Shown in pieces: positions 27,918 to 36,704 of a stretch of 64,000 bases of DNA. Positions within the stretch are counted from its first letter, which is position 1; each line of letters starts with the position of its first letter. A program made the translations under genes and the position numbers. This stretch comes from Spartobacteria bacterium UBA5019 (GTDB taxonomy: Bacteria > Verrucomicrobiota > Verrucomicrobiia > Chthoniobacterales > Terrimicrobiaceae). The stretch covers positions 1,678-65,677 of the forward strand of contig DGXZ01000057.1 of NCBI GenBank assembly GCA_002396485.1, written 5' to 3'. The notes under the pieces are model-generated. The model was not told the origin of the DNA. It searched no databases and worked only from the letters and a program-made list of their open reading frames with translations.

Positions 27918-27950
27918 AAATTAATTCTTAAAACTTAAAACTCTTATGGC
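27871..27950 (+). repeat. 80-bp direct repeat, copy 2
   Basis: Second copy, spanning the C-terminal codons of the four-helix-bundle gene, its stop, the right inverted repeat and the first codons (ATGGC) of ahcY. Because both copies end with the same CTTATGGC, the start regions of the two genes are identical. Confidence 0.88.
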
Positions 27951-29460
27951 CACAAAACCCGCTTCCAAATCAAAAACAACCGCCGCCGCCGTCCTCGCCG
28001 AGCTGACCGCTGCGACTACCAATCTCGCCAAATACGCCGCAACCACTCCAAAGGGCGCGGATTATGTTGTCTCCGACATCGCGCTGGCCGACTGGGGACG
28101 CAAGGAAATCAGCGTCGCCGAGCATGAAATGCCGGGCCTCATGGCGGTTCGTAAAAAATACGCCAAGCAAAAGCCGCTGAAAGGCGTGCGCGTGACTGGT
28201 TCGCTTCACATGACGATCCAGACAGCGGTTCTCATCGAGACGCTGGTTGACCTCGGCGCCGATGTGCGCTGGGCGAGCTGCAACATTTTCTCCACTCAAG
28301 ACCACGCCGCCGCAGCCATAGCGGAGACCGGCACGCCCGTCTTTGCCTGGAAAGGCGAAACCCTCGAGGAGTATTGGGAACTCACCCTCAAAGCGATCAC
28401 CTTCCCCGGCAATCTCGGGCCACAACTCGTGGTCGATGACGGCGGCGATGTGACCCTTCTCATCCACAAAGGTGCCGAACTTGAAAAAGGAGACAAGTGG
28501 GCCTACCAACCCGCCGAAAACCATGAAGTCTCTGTGGTGAAGGCCCTCCTCCGCCGCGTCGCCAAGGAGCGCCCCGGCTACTGGACCAAGGTGGCCAAGG
28601 CATGGAAAGGTGTCTCCGAGGAGACAACGACAGGCGTCCACCGCCTCTACCAACTCGCAGAGGTCGGCAAACTGCTCGTTCCAGCCATCAATGTGAACGA
28701 CTCGGTCACGAAGTCGAAATTCGACAACCTCTACGGCTGCCGCGAGTCCCTCGCCGACGGCCTCAAGCGTGCGACAGATGTCATGATCGCCGGCAAAGTC
28801 GCCGTCGTCTGCGGCTATGGCGATGTCGGCAAAGGCAGCGCCCACTCGCTCCGCGCCTACGGTGCCCGAGTGATCGTCACCGAGATCGACCCCATCAACG
28901 CCTTGCAAGCCGCCATGGAGGGTTTCCAAGTCAACACCATCGAGAGCACGCTCGGAGTCGGCGACATTTATGTCACCACCACCGGCAACAAAGATATCAT
29001 CACGCTCCAGCACATGCTCGCGATGAAAGACCAAGCGATCGTCTGTAACATCGGACACTTCGACAACGAAATCCAAGTCGAGCAGCTCAAGAAACACAAA
29101 GGCATCCGCTGCGAAACCATCAAGCCGCAATACGACCGCTACTTCCTGCCCGGCGGCAAGAAGAGCATCTACATGCTCGCCGACGGCCGCCTCGTGAACC
29201 TCGGCTGCGCCACAGGCCACCCAAGCTTCGTGATGTCGAATTCCTTCACGAACCAGACGCTCGCCCAAATCGACCTCTGGCAGAACAAGGACAAATACAA
29301 AAACACCGTCTATCGCCTGCCCAAGAAGCTCGACGAGGAAGTCGCCCGCCTGCACCTCGAAAAAATCGGCGTCGTCCTCACCAAGCTCACCAAGAGCCAA
29401 GCCGAATACCTCGGCGTGCCGTCCGAAGGCCCTTACAAGCCCGAGCACTACCGCTACTAA
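27946..29460 (+). CDS. ahcY: S-adenosylhomocysteine hydrolase
   Basis: Splits S-adenosylhomocysteine into homocysteine and adenosine, relieving product inhibition of methyltransferases and completing the SAM cycle begun by metK. Of 504 residues the first 30 are a Lys/Ala-rich extension. Signatures are [33 protein letters not shown], the NAD-binding [27 protein letters not shown], and the C-terminal YKPEHYRY whose Lys and Tyr complete the NAD site of the partner subunit. It follows the inverted-repeat cassette and ends in a strong hairpin terminator. Regulation by the SahR-like protein through read-through from metK is likely; no second operator was seen close to ahcY. Confidence 0.96.
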   Translation: MATKPASKSKTTAAAVLAELTAATTNLAKYAATTPKGADYVVSDIALADWGRKEISVAEHEMPGLMAVRKKYAKQKPLKGVRVTGSLHMTIQTAVLIETLVDLGADVRWASCNIFSTQDHAAAAIAETGTPVFAWKGETLEEYWELTLKAITFPGNLGPQLVVDDGGDVTLLIHKGAELEKGDKWAYQPAENHEVSVVKALLRRVAKERPGYWTKVAKAWKGVSEETTTGVHRLYQLAEVGKLLVPAINVNDSVTKSKFDNLYGCRESLADGLKRATDVMIAGKVAVVCGYGDVGKGSAHSLRAYGARVIVTEIDPINALQAAMEGFQVNTIESTLGVGDIYVTTTGNKDIITLQHMLAMKDQAIVCNIGHFDNEIQVEQLKKHKGIRCETIKPQYDRYFLPGGKKSIYMLADGRLVNLGCATGHPSFVMSNSFTNQTLAQIDLWQNKDKYKNTVYRLPKKLDEEVARLHLEKIGVVLTKLTKSQAEYLGVPSEGPYKPEHYRY

Positions 29461-29476
29461 AAAGCAATTAAACTAG

Positions 29477-29514
29477 AAAACACCCCGACAGGTATTAGCC
29501 TGCCGGGGTGTTTT
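29477..29514 (+). terminator. hairpin terminator after ahcY
   Basis: Stem of 16 bp with one mismatch (AAAACACCCCG on the left, CGGGGTGTTTT on the right) around a TATTAG loop, 16 bp after the ahcY stop. The A and T flanks let it act in both directions, so it may also end the transcript of the opposing gene at 29583. Confidence 0.88.
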
Positions 29515-29582
29515 CGTTTAATACAACAATGTTGCTGCGTGACTGAGCAACTATGCTTGGCGTGCCGGCTCCGGCACCGCCT

Positions 29583-31028
29583 TCAGCAAACGATGGGCGT
29601 GAATTGCTTATGCTCCACAAGGAATTCCTCGTCCGCGCCGGAGTAGAGATTCCCGAAGGTGGGCGTGGGAATGCGGGGCGTGGGATTTGTTTTACTGCTG
29701 AGCGAGAAGGTGCGGCGTTCGCTGATGGCATGCTGCGCGCGTTTCCAGAGCAGGGATTTCATGCACTCGTCGGGCAGGCGGTTGATGAGTTGCGTGGCTT
29801 CGTCCCAGCGTTTTTCGCCGCTGAGGAGCATGGCGGCGTTCATGACGGGCGCGTCGTCGAGCGGCCACTTGCGCGCGCAGGCGGACCAACTTTCGATGGC
29901 GGCAGCGGTGTCGCCGAGGCGGTAATGCATGCAACCGGCAGCGAGCAGGGCGTAGCCGGAAGTGCGGTTCAGCAGGGGCATTTCCGGCAGAACATCGCGG
30001 AGGAATTTTTCAGGCTCATCGCGGTGTGCCCAGGCAATGAGCGTGCGGAAAGACTCCGGGCACTCGGCCTCCTGGGCGCGGAATTCCTCAATGAGGGGGC
30101 GAAGGAGCGGGATTTCGGGCAGGTTTGCAAGGCTTGCGCCGGGACTTTGGAGAAGATGGCAAATGAGGTGGTTGCGGGCGCAGCCGAAGCGTCCTTTCGC
30201 AGCCTGGAATTGAGCAAAGGTGAGTTGCTGATCCAGAACCATGGATGCGATGCGTTCGCGGAGCGCGCGGAAGGCGTCCAAGCGGGGAGCCACGACAGCG
30301 GCCTGCCAAGTGGCGAATTCGGCAGCCAGAGCAGGATTTGCGGCCTCTGCGGCAGGAGCAACCTCGAAACAGGTAGCGTACACGGGCCGGAGCAGCGCAT
30401 GGAATTTTGTCGGCATGGCATGCATATCCATCTGGTCCACGCAGCGGAGGGGAAACACAGATTCGTTGAGGGCCAGAATTTCGTCGAAGGGCAGATTGCA
30501 GTAACGCATGGCCTGACGAAGCGTGAGCGGGATGGATGGGATTTTTTCCCAAAGTGAGGAAAGTTCGCTATCGAGGAAGATTTTCCTGTGGGCATCCCCC
30601 GCTTCGGTGTTCTGAAATGAGAAGCAGCCGAGCAAATGGATGAGGGACTCGGCGTGGCGACCGAGGCGATTCGCCTTGCAGGCGAGGCCGTAAAGGCGCA
30701 CGAGGGACTGCTCGTTGTTTTCCGGAGAGATCGATTTTTCGATATCGTAGGCCTCTTGGAGTCGTCCGGAAAAGTTGAACGCCAGGGCGATTCGTAAGAG
30801 TTCTTCGGCAGGAAGAATGCGCTTTTGATCGAGGAGGACATCCGCAGAAACAGAAGCGCGGATGAAGCGACCGAGGCGGTTGAAAATATAAATCGCGGCC
30901 GAGTGGACCTCGGCAGTGGGGGTATGCGCGAGGAGACTCTGGATGATGGATTCGGACTCTTGCTCGAGGCCGATATCCAGGAGGGCGAGGGCTTCTTCGA
31001 TGCGAGAGGCAATGTCGTCTTGGCTCAT
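29583..31028 (-). CDS. helical-repeat (TPR-like) protein of unknown function
   Basis: From ATG 31028 (MSQDDIASRIEEALALLD) the protein has 481 residues, all predicted helical, with paired-helix units typical of TPR or SEL1-like solenoids (for example YALLAAGCMHYRLGDTAAAIESWSACARKWPLDDAPVMNAAMLL near the C-terminus). No signal peptide, membrane segment or catalytic motif is visible. The open frame extends 47 codons further upstream but that part is low-quality and runs into a short repeat, so ATG 31028 is preferred. It stands alone between the ahcY terminator and dnaB. A scaffold role is all that can be said. Confidence 0.65.
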   Translation of the reverse strand: MSQDDIASRIEEALALLDIGLEQESESIIQSLLAHTPTAEVHSAAIYIFNRLGRFIRASVSADVLLDQKRILPAEELLRIALAFNFSGRLQEAYDIEKSISPENNEQSLVRLYGLACKANRLGRHAESLIHLLGCFSFQNTEAGDAHRKIFLDSELSSLWEKIPSIPLTLRQAMRYCNLPFDEILALNESVFPLRCVDQMDMHAMPTKFHALLRPVYATCFEVAPAAEAANPALAAEFATWQAAVVAPRLDAFRALRERIASMVLDQQLTFAQFQAAKGRFGCARNHLICHLLQSPGASLANLPEIPLLRPLIEEFRAQEAECPESFRTLIAWAHRDEPEKFLRDVLPEMPLLNRTSGYALLAAGCMHYRLGDTAAAIESWSACARKWPLDDAPVMNAAMLLSGEKRWDEATQLINRLPDECMKSLLWKRAQHAISERRTFSLSSKTNPTPRIPTPTFGNLYSGADEEFLVEHKQFTPIVC

Positions 31029-31148
31029 GATTTGATTTGGAGAACTGGTCGTTTGGGGTCTTGGTGGCTGTGAGACCGGGTGGTGATTGAATACACAGCA
31101 ATTCCCGAACCAACTTTTGTGGAGTGACGGGTCCATGAAGAGATTGAC

Positions 31149-31174
31149 CACAGAGGACACAGAGAGCACAGAGG
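31149..31174. repeat. short tandem CACAGAGG-type repeat
   Basis: Three imperfect units (CACAGAGGA, CACAGAGAG, CACAGAGGG) in tandem in the 268-bp gap upstream of the helical-repeat protein gene. Similar ACCACAGAGGACACAGAG runs recur in intergenic DNA of various bacterial genomes. No function assigned. Confidence 0.55.
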
Positions 31175-31296
31175 GGGAGAGTTTTATCGATTTTTAAGCG
31201 GACGCCGTTTCTTGGGAGTCAGCTCATGGGACAGGCATGGGAGGGGTGAGAAGCAATCGAAAGGGAAAAAACTGCCTTTCTGGCAGGGCGAGGGCT

Positions 31297-32775
31297 TTAC
31301 TGCTGATCGGTCCGTTCGACAGCGGCGTCCTCGAAGCGGGTGTATTCCTCGAGGAAGGTCAGGGGCACATCGCCGGTTGGGCCGTTTCGCTGTTTGGCAA
31401 TGATGAGGGTGGCCTTGCCGGCGGCTTCCTTTTTGGCTTCCTCGTCCTCTGCGTAGTATTTGTCGCGGATGAGGAGCCCGACGATGTCGGCATCCTGCTC
31501 GATCGTTCCAGATTCGCGGAGATCGCTCAGGCGGGGTCGTCCGGCGCTGGAGCCGGTGCGCTGCTCGGGATTTCGGTTCAGCTGGGCGAGGACGATTACG
31601 GGGAGTTTGAGTTCCTTGGCGAGGGCTTTGATGCCGTAGGAGATTTCCTGGATTTCGATTTGGCGGTTCTCTTGGGCGCGGCGGGAACCGGATCTCAGGA
31701 GCTGGAGGTAGTCGATGACGATGAGTTGGATTTTTTCGCGGTTGTGGAGGCGGCGGGCCTTGGCGCGGAGTTCCAAAATGCTCAGGCCGGGGGTGTCATC
31801 GACGAAGATTTTCGCCTTGGAGAGCTGACCGGCAATATTGATGAGATTCGTCATTTCGCGATTGGCGATGAAGCCGTCGCGGAGCTTGGAGCCGTTCACC
31901 CTTGCTCTAGAGCAAAGAAGACGCTGCACGAGCTGCTGGGCGCCCATTTCCAGGGAAAAGACAGCAACGGGCTTGCCGGCATCGATCGCGACATGTTCAG
32001 CGATATTCATGGCGAGGGCGGTTTTGCCCATCGAGGGACGCGCGGCGATAACGAACATCTCACCCTCGTGCATGCCACTCGTCATGCGGTCGAGTTCGTG
32101 GAATCCGGTCGGGAGGCCGGTAATGCCGCCTCCGGAGCGCGAGAGCTTCTCGATATTGTCGATCGCGTCGCTCACCATCTGCTTCATGGTGGGCAAGGCG
32201 GATTGGAAGCGCTGCTCGCCAATCTCGAGCACTCGGGCCTCAACCTCGTCGAGGAGGATCCTCACATCGCCCTGCTCGTCGTGGGCGCGGGCGACATACT
32301 CTGTGCAGGTCGTGATGACGCGGCGGAGGAGATATTTTTCGAGAATGATCTCGCGGTAGTAATCGGCATTTGCCGCCGTCGGGACGAAAGTAAAAAGCTC
32401 GGTGATGGCGACCGCTCCGCCGACCTCGTCGAGCATGCGCCGGTCCTCGAGAGTCTGGGTGAGCGCGATGAGGTCGATCGGCTTCCCGCCATTTCGCATC
32501 TCGACCAAGAGCTCAAAAATTTTCTGGTGGGCAGGCAGATGGAAGTGACGCGCCTCCATCTGCGCCATCGTATCATCTAGCGCCGTGGCGGAGTGCAGAA
32601 TCGAGCCCAGAAGCCCCTTCTCGGCATCGAGACTCTGCGGCAGTGGGCGACGGGCGTCTGGAAGATAGGCTGCTCCGCGTTGCTGGTAATCGGGCTTCTT
32701 TTTTCCGCGACCCTTGCCTGCCGCATCGCCATTTGGAGCGGGCGCGCCGGCGTTTTGTTCAGGAGCAGAAGACAT
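31297..32775 (-). CDS. dnaB: replicative DNA helicase
   Basis: Hexameric 5'-3' helicase of the replisome. The 492 residues include a disordered Gly/Lys-rich leader (1-35), the N-terminal helical domain beginning RPLPQSLDAEKGLLGSIL (primase interaction), and the RecA-like motor with Walker A RPSMGKTALAMN, Walker B LIVIDYLQLL, and the arginine-finger region QLNRNPEQR with SDLRESGTIEQDAD. Downstream of rplI on the same strand, the common rplI-dnaB order, but a terminator between the two suggests a separate promoter. No intein is present. Confidence 0.96.
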   Translation of the reverse strand: MSSAPEQNAGAPAPNGDAAGKGRGKKKPDYQQRGAAYLPDARRPLPQSLDAEKGLLGSILHSATALDDTMAQMEARHFHLPAHQKIFELLVEMRNGGKPIDLIALTQTLEDRRMLDEVGGAVAITELFTFVPTAANADYYREIILEKYLLRRVITTCTEYVARAHDEQGDVRILLDEVEARVLEIGEQRFQSALPTMKQMVSDAIDNIEKLSRSGGGITGLPTGFHELDRMTSGMHEGEMFVIAARPSMGKTALAMNIAEHVAIDAGKPVAVFSLEMGAQQLVQRLLCSRARVNGSKLRDGFIANREMTNLINIAGQLSKAKIFVDDTPGLSILELRAKARRLHNREKIQLIVIDYLQLLRSGSRRAQENRQIEIQEISYGIKALAKELKLPVIVLAQLNRNPEQRTGSSAGRPRLSDLRESGTIEQDADIVGLLIRDKYYAEDEEAKKEAAGKATLIIAKQRNGPTGDVPLTFLEEYTRFEDAAVERTDQQ

Positions 32776-32804
32776 GGGCGATCAGAAAAATTTACGGAGA
32801 TTCG

Positions 32805-32853
32805 GAAAAAGAATGAGGCCGAACGGAAAGATAACTTCCACGCACGGCCTCAT
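32805..32853 (-). terminator. Rho-independent terminator of rplI
   Basis: A 9-bp perfect stem (ATGAGGCCG, 32813-32821 with 32845-32853) with a 23-base loop, followed on the minus strand by TCTTTTT. It lies 35 bp after the rplI stop. Confidence 0.75.
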
Positions 32854-32887
32854 GATTGATCGGAAAAGAATACGAGGGGCTGAATGA

Positions 32888-33418
32888 TCAGGCCTCTGTG
32901 GTGACTTTCCGGCGATATTTTTTTTCAGGAGCCGCCTCGGTCGATTCCTCCACTGCGGGAGCGTTCACTTTAACCTCGATCTTAAGGTTGGCCGTGACAT
33001 CGGGGTGGAGCTTGACAGCGACAGTGTGGTCGCCGCTTTCCTTGATCGCCTTCTCAAGAACGACAGCGTGCTTGGGAAGGTCTTCGAGTTTGAGATCGGC
33101 CACGATACGGTCGTGAATATCTTTTGCAGTGACAGAACCGAAGGCTTTGCCAGTCGCGCCGGCATCCAGCGTGAAGCTGATCGAGAGTTTGTTGATCTTG
33201 GAAGCGATTTCCTCGGCAGCGGTCACCTCGCGGGCCTCGCGCTCGGCGCGCTTGGCTTTGAGATGGTTGATCTGACGGAGGGATCCGGCAGTGATTTCAA
33301 GGGCTTTGCCTTGGGGATAGAGAAAGTTGCGGGCGAAGCCACGGCGGACTTTGACGATGTCGGCCTCTGCGCCGAGCTTGGGAATATTTGCGGTAAGAAT
33401 GACTTCTGTGAATGCCAT
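32888..33418 (-). CDS. rplI: 50S ribosomal protein L9
   Basis: Binds 23S rRNA domain V and affects reading-frame fidelity. The N-terminal domain starts MAFTEVILTANIPKLGAEADIVKVRRGFARNFLYPQGKA, the L9 signature with the conserved GxARNFLxPxG. A long connecting helix follows, then a C-terminal domain with GSVTAKDI and HPDVTANLKIEV. At 176 residues it is about 25 longer than the standard protein because of an acidic/basic tail ending EKKYRRKVTTEA, a type of extension that varies between phyla. It is upstream of dnaB and closely follows coaE on the minus strand. Confidence 0.95.
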   Translation of the reverse strand: MAFTEVILTANIPKLGAEADIVKVRRGFARNFLYPQGKALEITAGSLRQINHLKAKRAEREAREVTAAEEIASKINKLSISFTLDAGATGKAFGSVTAKDIHDRIVADLKLEDLPKHAVVLEKAIKESGDHTVAVKLHPDVTANLKIEVKVNAPAVEESTEAAPEKKYRRKVTTEA

Positions 33419-33469
33419 AGGATCAATTTTGTGAACGGAGGGGAGAAACTATCGGGCACAGCGAGGATG

Positions 33470-34090
33470 TCAAGAAACCGAAGGCTTTATTTTTAACGCC
33501 CTCGATTCCAAGAGCGAAGCCAGTTCCTCCGCCTGCGACTGAAGCATCCGCAGGGAGCCATCATTCCAAATGACAAGATCCGACGGAGCGATTTTTTGCG
33601 CATTGCTCCACTGCGAGGCCACGATTTGCTTCACCTGGGCCAGCGTCAAACCTCTCGACATGGCGCGCCGGGTTTGAATTTCCGGGGAAGAGGCGACTGT
33701 CACTACGAGATCGAATCCAGACGAGGCGCCGGTTTCAAAAAGGAGAGGGATATCCACAAGCAGATCGCGCCCATCGGCTCGCGCATCCTCAGCCAGAGCC
33801 TGCCTGCGGGCGCGCACGAGCGGATGCAGAATCGCTTCGAGTCGGACTTTGGCTACAGGATCTGAAAAAACAAGAGCCCGAATGGCGGCGCGGTCCGGCG
33901 TTCCATCCGCTCGATACGCCGTGGGCAGGATGTCCCGAATCACGGCTTCGCGGACGGAGGGATCGGAGTCGAGAAGTTCCTGGGCACAGGCGTCGGAATC
34001 GAAGATCCACGCGGAACGAATTTCAGCCAAAGCGCGACTGAAAGTCGATTTGCCCGAGGCGATGCCGCCAGTGATGCCGATTATTGCCAT
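33470..34090 (-). CDS. coaE: dephospho-CoA kinase
   Basis: Last step of coenzyme A synthesis, phosphorylating the 3'-OH of dephospho-CoA. From ATG 34090 the protein has 206 residues and begins MAIIGITGGIASGKSTFSRAL with the P-loop GGIASGKS. The conserved DSDACAQELL (DAD-type substrate motif) and VDIPLLFE (CoA-binding lid region) follow. The frame is open far upstream, but that part overlaps the neighbouring lipoate-ligase gene and is not coding. It starts 31 bp after that gene's stop, so the two probably share a transcript. Confidence 0.93.
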   Translation of the reverse strand: MAIIGITGGIASGKSTFSRALAEIRSAWIFDSDACAQELLDSDPSVREAVIRDILPTAYRADGTPDRAAIRALVFSDPVAKVRLEAILHPLVRARRQALAEDARADGRDLLVDIPLLFETGASSGFDLVVTVASSPEIQTRRAMSRGLTLAQVKQIVASQWSNAQKIAPSDLVIWNDGSLRMLQSQAEELASLLESRALKIKPSVS

Positions 34091-34121
34091 AGAGTTTGGA
34101 ACATTGCTCTCCTCATACCAC

Positions 34122-34781
34122 TCAACGCATCGCCAGCCACGCCGGGGTTTCGTATTTGCCGGAAGCAAGCTTCTCGATGGCTGCCTGAAGCGAGGCGGCT
34201 TTTTCAAAGCGGGAAACTTCCGCTGCAAGCGAGTTGGCGATTTCAGCCGGGGCCACGAACGGGAGGTGAAGCGAACCTTGATAAAGAACGCCTGCTTTCG
34301 AGCGCCGGAGCGCTCCGCCGCAGATTTTTGAGGAACCAGCGATGATGTCAAAAGCCACAGGACTCTCAAAGCAAACCGGCCCGCAACGGCACTCTTCGGG
34401 CAGCACCAACCGCGCATTCGGGAGGTAATTTTGAATCGCCGGAAGAAGCCCAGCGTGAATGGCGCTATAAATATCCCGCGAGCTGCCGGATGCCGCCGCT
34501 TCCGAACCGGGAATCGCAAGGGCCAACGTGACATCGCTACCGTGAAAAACCATCCCTCCCCCACTCCATCGACGCATGAGGGGCAATCTGCGCGCCAAGG
34601 GCTCGACCGCCGCAAGCCTCTGGGCGTATCCAAATGTCACCGCAGGCGCAGTCCAGCGATAGACTCGCAAAACCGGCATCCCGCAAGACTGCAACAGAGC
34701 CTCGTCGCAAGCCATCTGCCCGGCAGGAGTGCGCGGCGAGAAATCCTCCCAGAGCTGAAGACGGCTAAGTGTTTTTGGCAT
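34122..34781 (-). CDS. lipoate/biotin protein ligase-like protein (LplA fold)
   Basis: A 219-residue protein from ATG 34781 (MPKTLSRLQLWEDF). It carries the BPL/LplA-fold signature MRRWSGGGMVFHGSDVTLALAIP (RRxSGGG lipoyl-AMP loop), AFDIIAGSSKICGGALRRSKAGVLYQGSLHL (GxK-type loop binding the activated acid), and an upstream YRWTAPAVTFGYAQ. It could ligate lipoate or octanoate, or transfer octanoyl groups like LipM; which cannot be decided here. No lipA, lipB or target E2 gene is nearby. Divergent from parB with 73 bp between, and just upstream of coaE. ATG 34781 is chosen because an earlier start would cut into that shared promoter region. Confidence 0.82.
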   Translation of the reverse strand: MPKTLSRLQLWEDFSPRTPAGQMACDEALLQSCGMPVLRVYRWTAPAVTFGYAQRLAAVEPLARRLPLMRRWSGGGMVFHGSDVTLALAIPGSEAAASGSSRDIYSAIHAGLLPAIQNYLPNARLVLPEECRCGPVCFESPVAFDIIAGSSKICGGALRRSKAGVLYQGSLHLPFVAPAEIANSLAAEVSRFEKAASLQAAIEKLASGKYETPAWLAMR

Positions 34782-34854
34782 CGGGCCTGGTTTGAAAAAA
34801 TGAAAAGCGCCTTCTACTTGTCGGCGACTGGCTCCATGTTTAGGCTCCGCGTCC

Positions 34855-35742
34855 ATGGCAAAGCAAGCACTCGGCAAGGGCCTCGGCGCACTCATCAACA
34901 AGCGCGTGGCCAGTCCGGCTCCAATTGAAGAACACGGCGAGAGAATTCAAAGGCTCACGCTCGCAAGCATCTCCCCCAGCCCGCTGCAACCGCGCGTGGA
35001 TTTTTCCTCGGATCAATTGCACGAACTCGTCGAGAGCATTCGGGAGCGCGGTATCATCCAGCCCCTCATAGTCCGTCAGGCGAATGGAGTCTATGAACTC
35101 ATCGCCGGCGAGCGCCGCTGGCGGGCTGCAAAAGAAGTCGGTCTCGCAGATGTCCCCGTCATCGTTCGCGAGGCCAGCGACCGAGAGGTTCTGGAACTCG
35201 CCCTCATCGAAAATCTCCAGCGCGAAGGCCTGAACCCGATCGAAGAGGCAGCCGCCTACGCGAGGCTTCACCAGGAATTCAGCCTCACTCAAGAGGAAAT
35301 CTCCCGCCGCGTCGGCAAAAGCCGGGCCTCGGTCGCGAATGCCATGCGACTGCTCGACTTGGAGTCCGATGCACAATCCCTCCTCAAACACGGCCGGATT
35401 TCCGTGGGACATGCCAAAGTTCTCCTCTCGCTGAAAAACCACAACGAGCAGAAATGGCTCGCCGACCAAATCGTCCGGGGAAGCCTCTCGGTGAGGGTTG
35501 CGGAAAAATTGGCCGCACAAAAGCTGGCGGATACCGGCATCACCCGGCCACGCCGCAACGGCACTGGAGTCACCACCGAGCCCGCTCCCGCCATTCAACG
35601 CGTCCAAAACCTCCTCACCCACCGGCTCGCCACCCGCGTGCAAGTGAACCACTCCGAAAAAAAGGGTCACATCCAGATCGAATATTACGGCACAGACGAC
35701 CTGAACCGTATTCTTGATTTGCTGGGCCTTGAGGAGGATTGA
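34855..35742 (+). CDS. parB: chromosome-partitioning protein ParB
   Basis: CTP-dependent DNA clamp that loads at parS and spreads to organise the replication origin. The 295 residues show the N-terminal ParA-contacting basic stretch (KQALGKGLGALINK), the ParB/Srx core with QPRVDFSSDQLHELVESIRERGIIQPL, the CTP-binding GERRWRA (85-91) and ENLQREGLNPIEEA, and the helix-turn-helix LTQEEISRRVGKSRASVANAMRLL (about 143-166). A parA gene is not adjacent: upstream is a divergent gene and downstream a desaturase. I did not see a parS-like 16-bp site, although an origin could be near. Confidence 0.92.
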   Translation: MAKQALGKGLGALINKRVASPAPIEEHGERIQRLTLASISPSPLQPRVDFSSDQLHELVESIRERGIIQPLIVRQANGVYELIAGERRWRAAKEVGLADVPVIVREASDREVLELALIENLQREGLNPIEEAAAYARLHQEFSLTQEEISRRVGKSRASVANAMRLLDLESDAQSLLKHGRISVGHAKVLLSLKNHNEQKWLADQIVRGSLSVRVAEKLAAQKLADTGITRPRRNGTGVTTEPAPAIQRVQNLLTHRLATRVQVNHSEKKGHIQIEYYGTDDLNRILDLLGLEED

Positions 35743-35747
35743 TACCG

Positions 35748-36704
35748 ATGCCCGTGTTAAAAAAACTATTCGCGCCTTTCATCAACGCCATCGACTCGGA
35801 CTATTTTCCCGCCGGCGCTGAGAAAGTGCGGGAATTGCCCGAACGCTTCGAACTCTCGCGGGCGGTTCCTTTTATCATCCTGCATCTCGGCTGCCTCGGG
35901 GTCATTTGGACAGGATGGAGCTGGACCGCCTTGATCACTGCCGTGGTGCTTTATTTCACCCGCATGTTCGCTGTGACGGCGATCTACCACCGCTACTTCT
36001 GCCACCGCGCCTACCACACCTCGCGGGTCACCCAGTTCCTGTTCGCTCTTTTCGGTCTTACCGCAGTGCAACGTGGCCCTCTCTGGTGGGCATCCGTGCA
36101 CCGTCACCACCACAGGCACTCGGATGACGAGCACGACGTTCACTCCCCCGGCATGAAGGGTTTTCTTTGGTCCCACATTGGCTGGCTAACGAGCAGCAGG
36201 AATTTTCCCACCGACTACGACCGCGTGAAAGATCTCGCAAAATATCCCGAGCTGGTTTTTCTGAACCGCTTCGACTTGATCGGCCCGGCGCTATTGTTTG
36301 CCACGCTCTACGGCTTCGGAGCGGCACTGGAAGCCTATGCTCCGGGTCTTGGAACCTCGCCATGGCAAATGGTCATCTGGGGATTTTTCATCAGCACCAC
36401 GGTTTTGTTCCATGCCACTTGCACGATCAATTCGCTCACGCATTGCTTTGGAAAAAAACGCTTCGATACGGGTGATGACAGCCGGAACAGCCTGCTGCTC
36501 GCCCTCCTCACGCTGGGCGAGGGCTGGCACAACAACCACCACCACTTCCAGGCCTCTGCGAAGCAGGGCTTTTACTGGTGGGAGATCGACATCTCCTACT
36601 ACGTGATCCGCACCCTCGGCGCATTGGGGATTGTCTGGAACATCAAAAGCGTCCCTGCACGCGTCTACTCCGAGTCCAGTGTCAACCCGTCCGCTCCGCA
36701 GTGA
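35748..36704 (+). CDS. membrane fatty-acid desaturase (acyl-CoA delta-9 type)
   Basis: A di-iron membrane desaturase of 318 residues that would introduce a cis double bond into acyl chains. The three histidine boxes are HRYFCH (81-86), HRHHH (118-122) and HNNHHH near residue 261, the arrangement of stearoyl-CoA-type enzymes. Four hydrophobic segments are visible. The ATG at 35748 has the Shine-Dalgarno GAGGAGG at 35731-35737, which lies inside the end of parB, and starts 6 bp after the parB stop. It overlaps the next gene by GTGA. Its neighbours (flavin oxidoreductase, DUF1365) suggest membrane-lipid remodelling. Confidence 0.88.
   Translation: MPVLKKLFAPFINAIDSDYFPAGAEKVRELPERFELSRAVPFIILHLGCLGVIWTGWSWTALITAVVLYFTRMFAVTAIYHRYFCHRAYHTSRVTQFLFALFGLTAVQRGPLWWASVHRHHHRHSDDEHDVHSPGMKGFLWSHIGWLTSSRNFPTDYDRVKDLAKYPELVFLNRFDLIGPALLFATLYGFGAALEAYAPGLGTSPWQMVIWGFFISTTVLFHATCTINSLTHCFGKKRFDTGDDSRNSLLLALLTLGEGWHNNHHHFQASAKQGFYWWEIDISYYVIRTLGALGIVWNIKSVPARVYSESSVNPSAPQ

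Larger units (their letters stand above)
27361..27942. mobile_element. 582-bp inverted-repeat cassette with four-helix-bundle gene
   Basis: The segment between metK and ahcY is bounded by 32-bp inverted repeats (27361-27392 and 27911-27942; 29 of 32 positions pair). A third copy of the right end lies inside at 27484-27515 (31 of 32 pair with the left end). The repeat is AT-rich and built on TTAAGTTTTAAG. The cassette encodes one S23/IVS-type four-helix-bundle protein and no transposase. It resembles a non-autonomous mobile or MITE-like element; alternatively the repeats could be hairpins with a role in mRNA processing. The right boundary falls just before the ahcY start codon. No target-site duplication was identified with confidence. 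Confidence 0.5.

Noticed and set aside
27970..29448. 492-codon open frame opposite ahcY
   Set aside because: Same reason: antisense to a conserved gene, with a low-complexity hydrophobic/acidic product and no motif.
31237..32580. 447-codon open frame opposite dnaB
   Set aside because: Antisense shadow of dnaB; overlaps it almost completely and shows no family motif.
34091..34633. Longer N-terminus for coaE
   Set aside because: Runs through the lipoate-ligase-like gene in another frame; the P-loop start at 34090 is the conserved one.
34782..35000. parS site or replication origin near parB
   Set aside because: No 16-bp palindrome resembling the parS consensus and no DnaA-box cluster was recognised around parB.
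36578..36700. Longer N-terminus for the flavin oxidoreductase
   Set aside because: Would overlap the desaturase by 120 bp in another frame and place 41 Arg-rich residues before the FAD fold; GTG 36701 gives the standard start.
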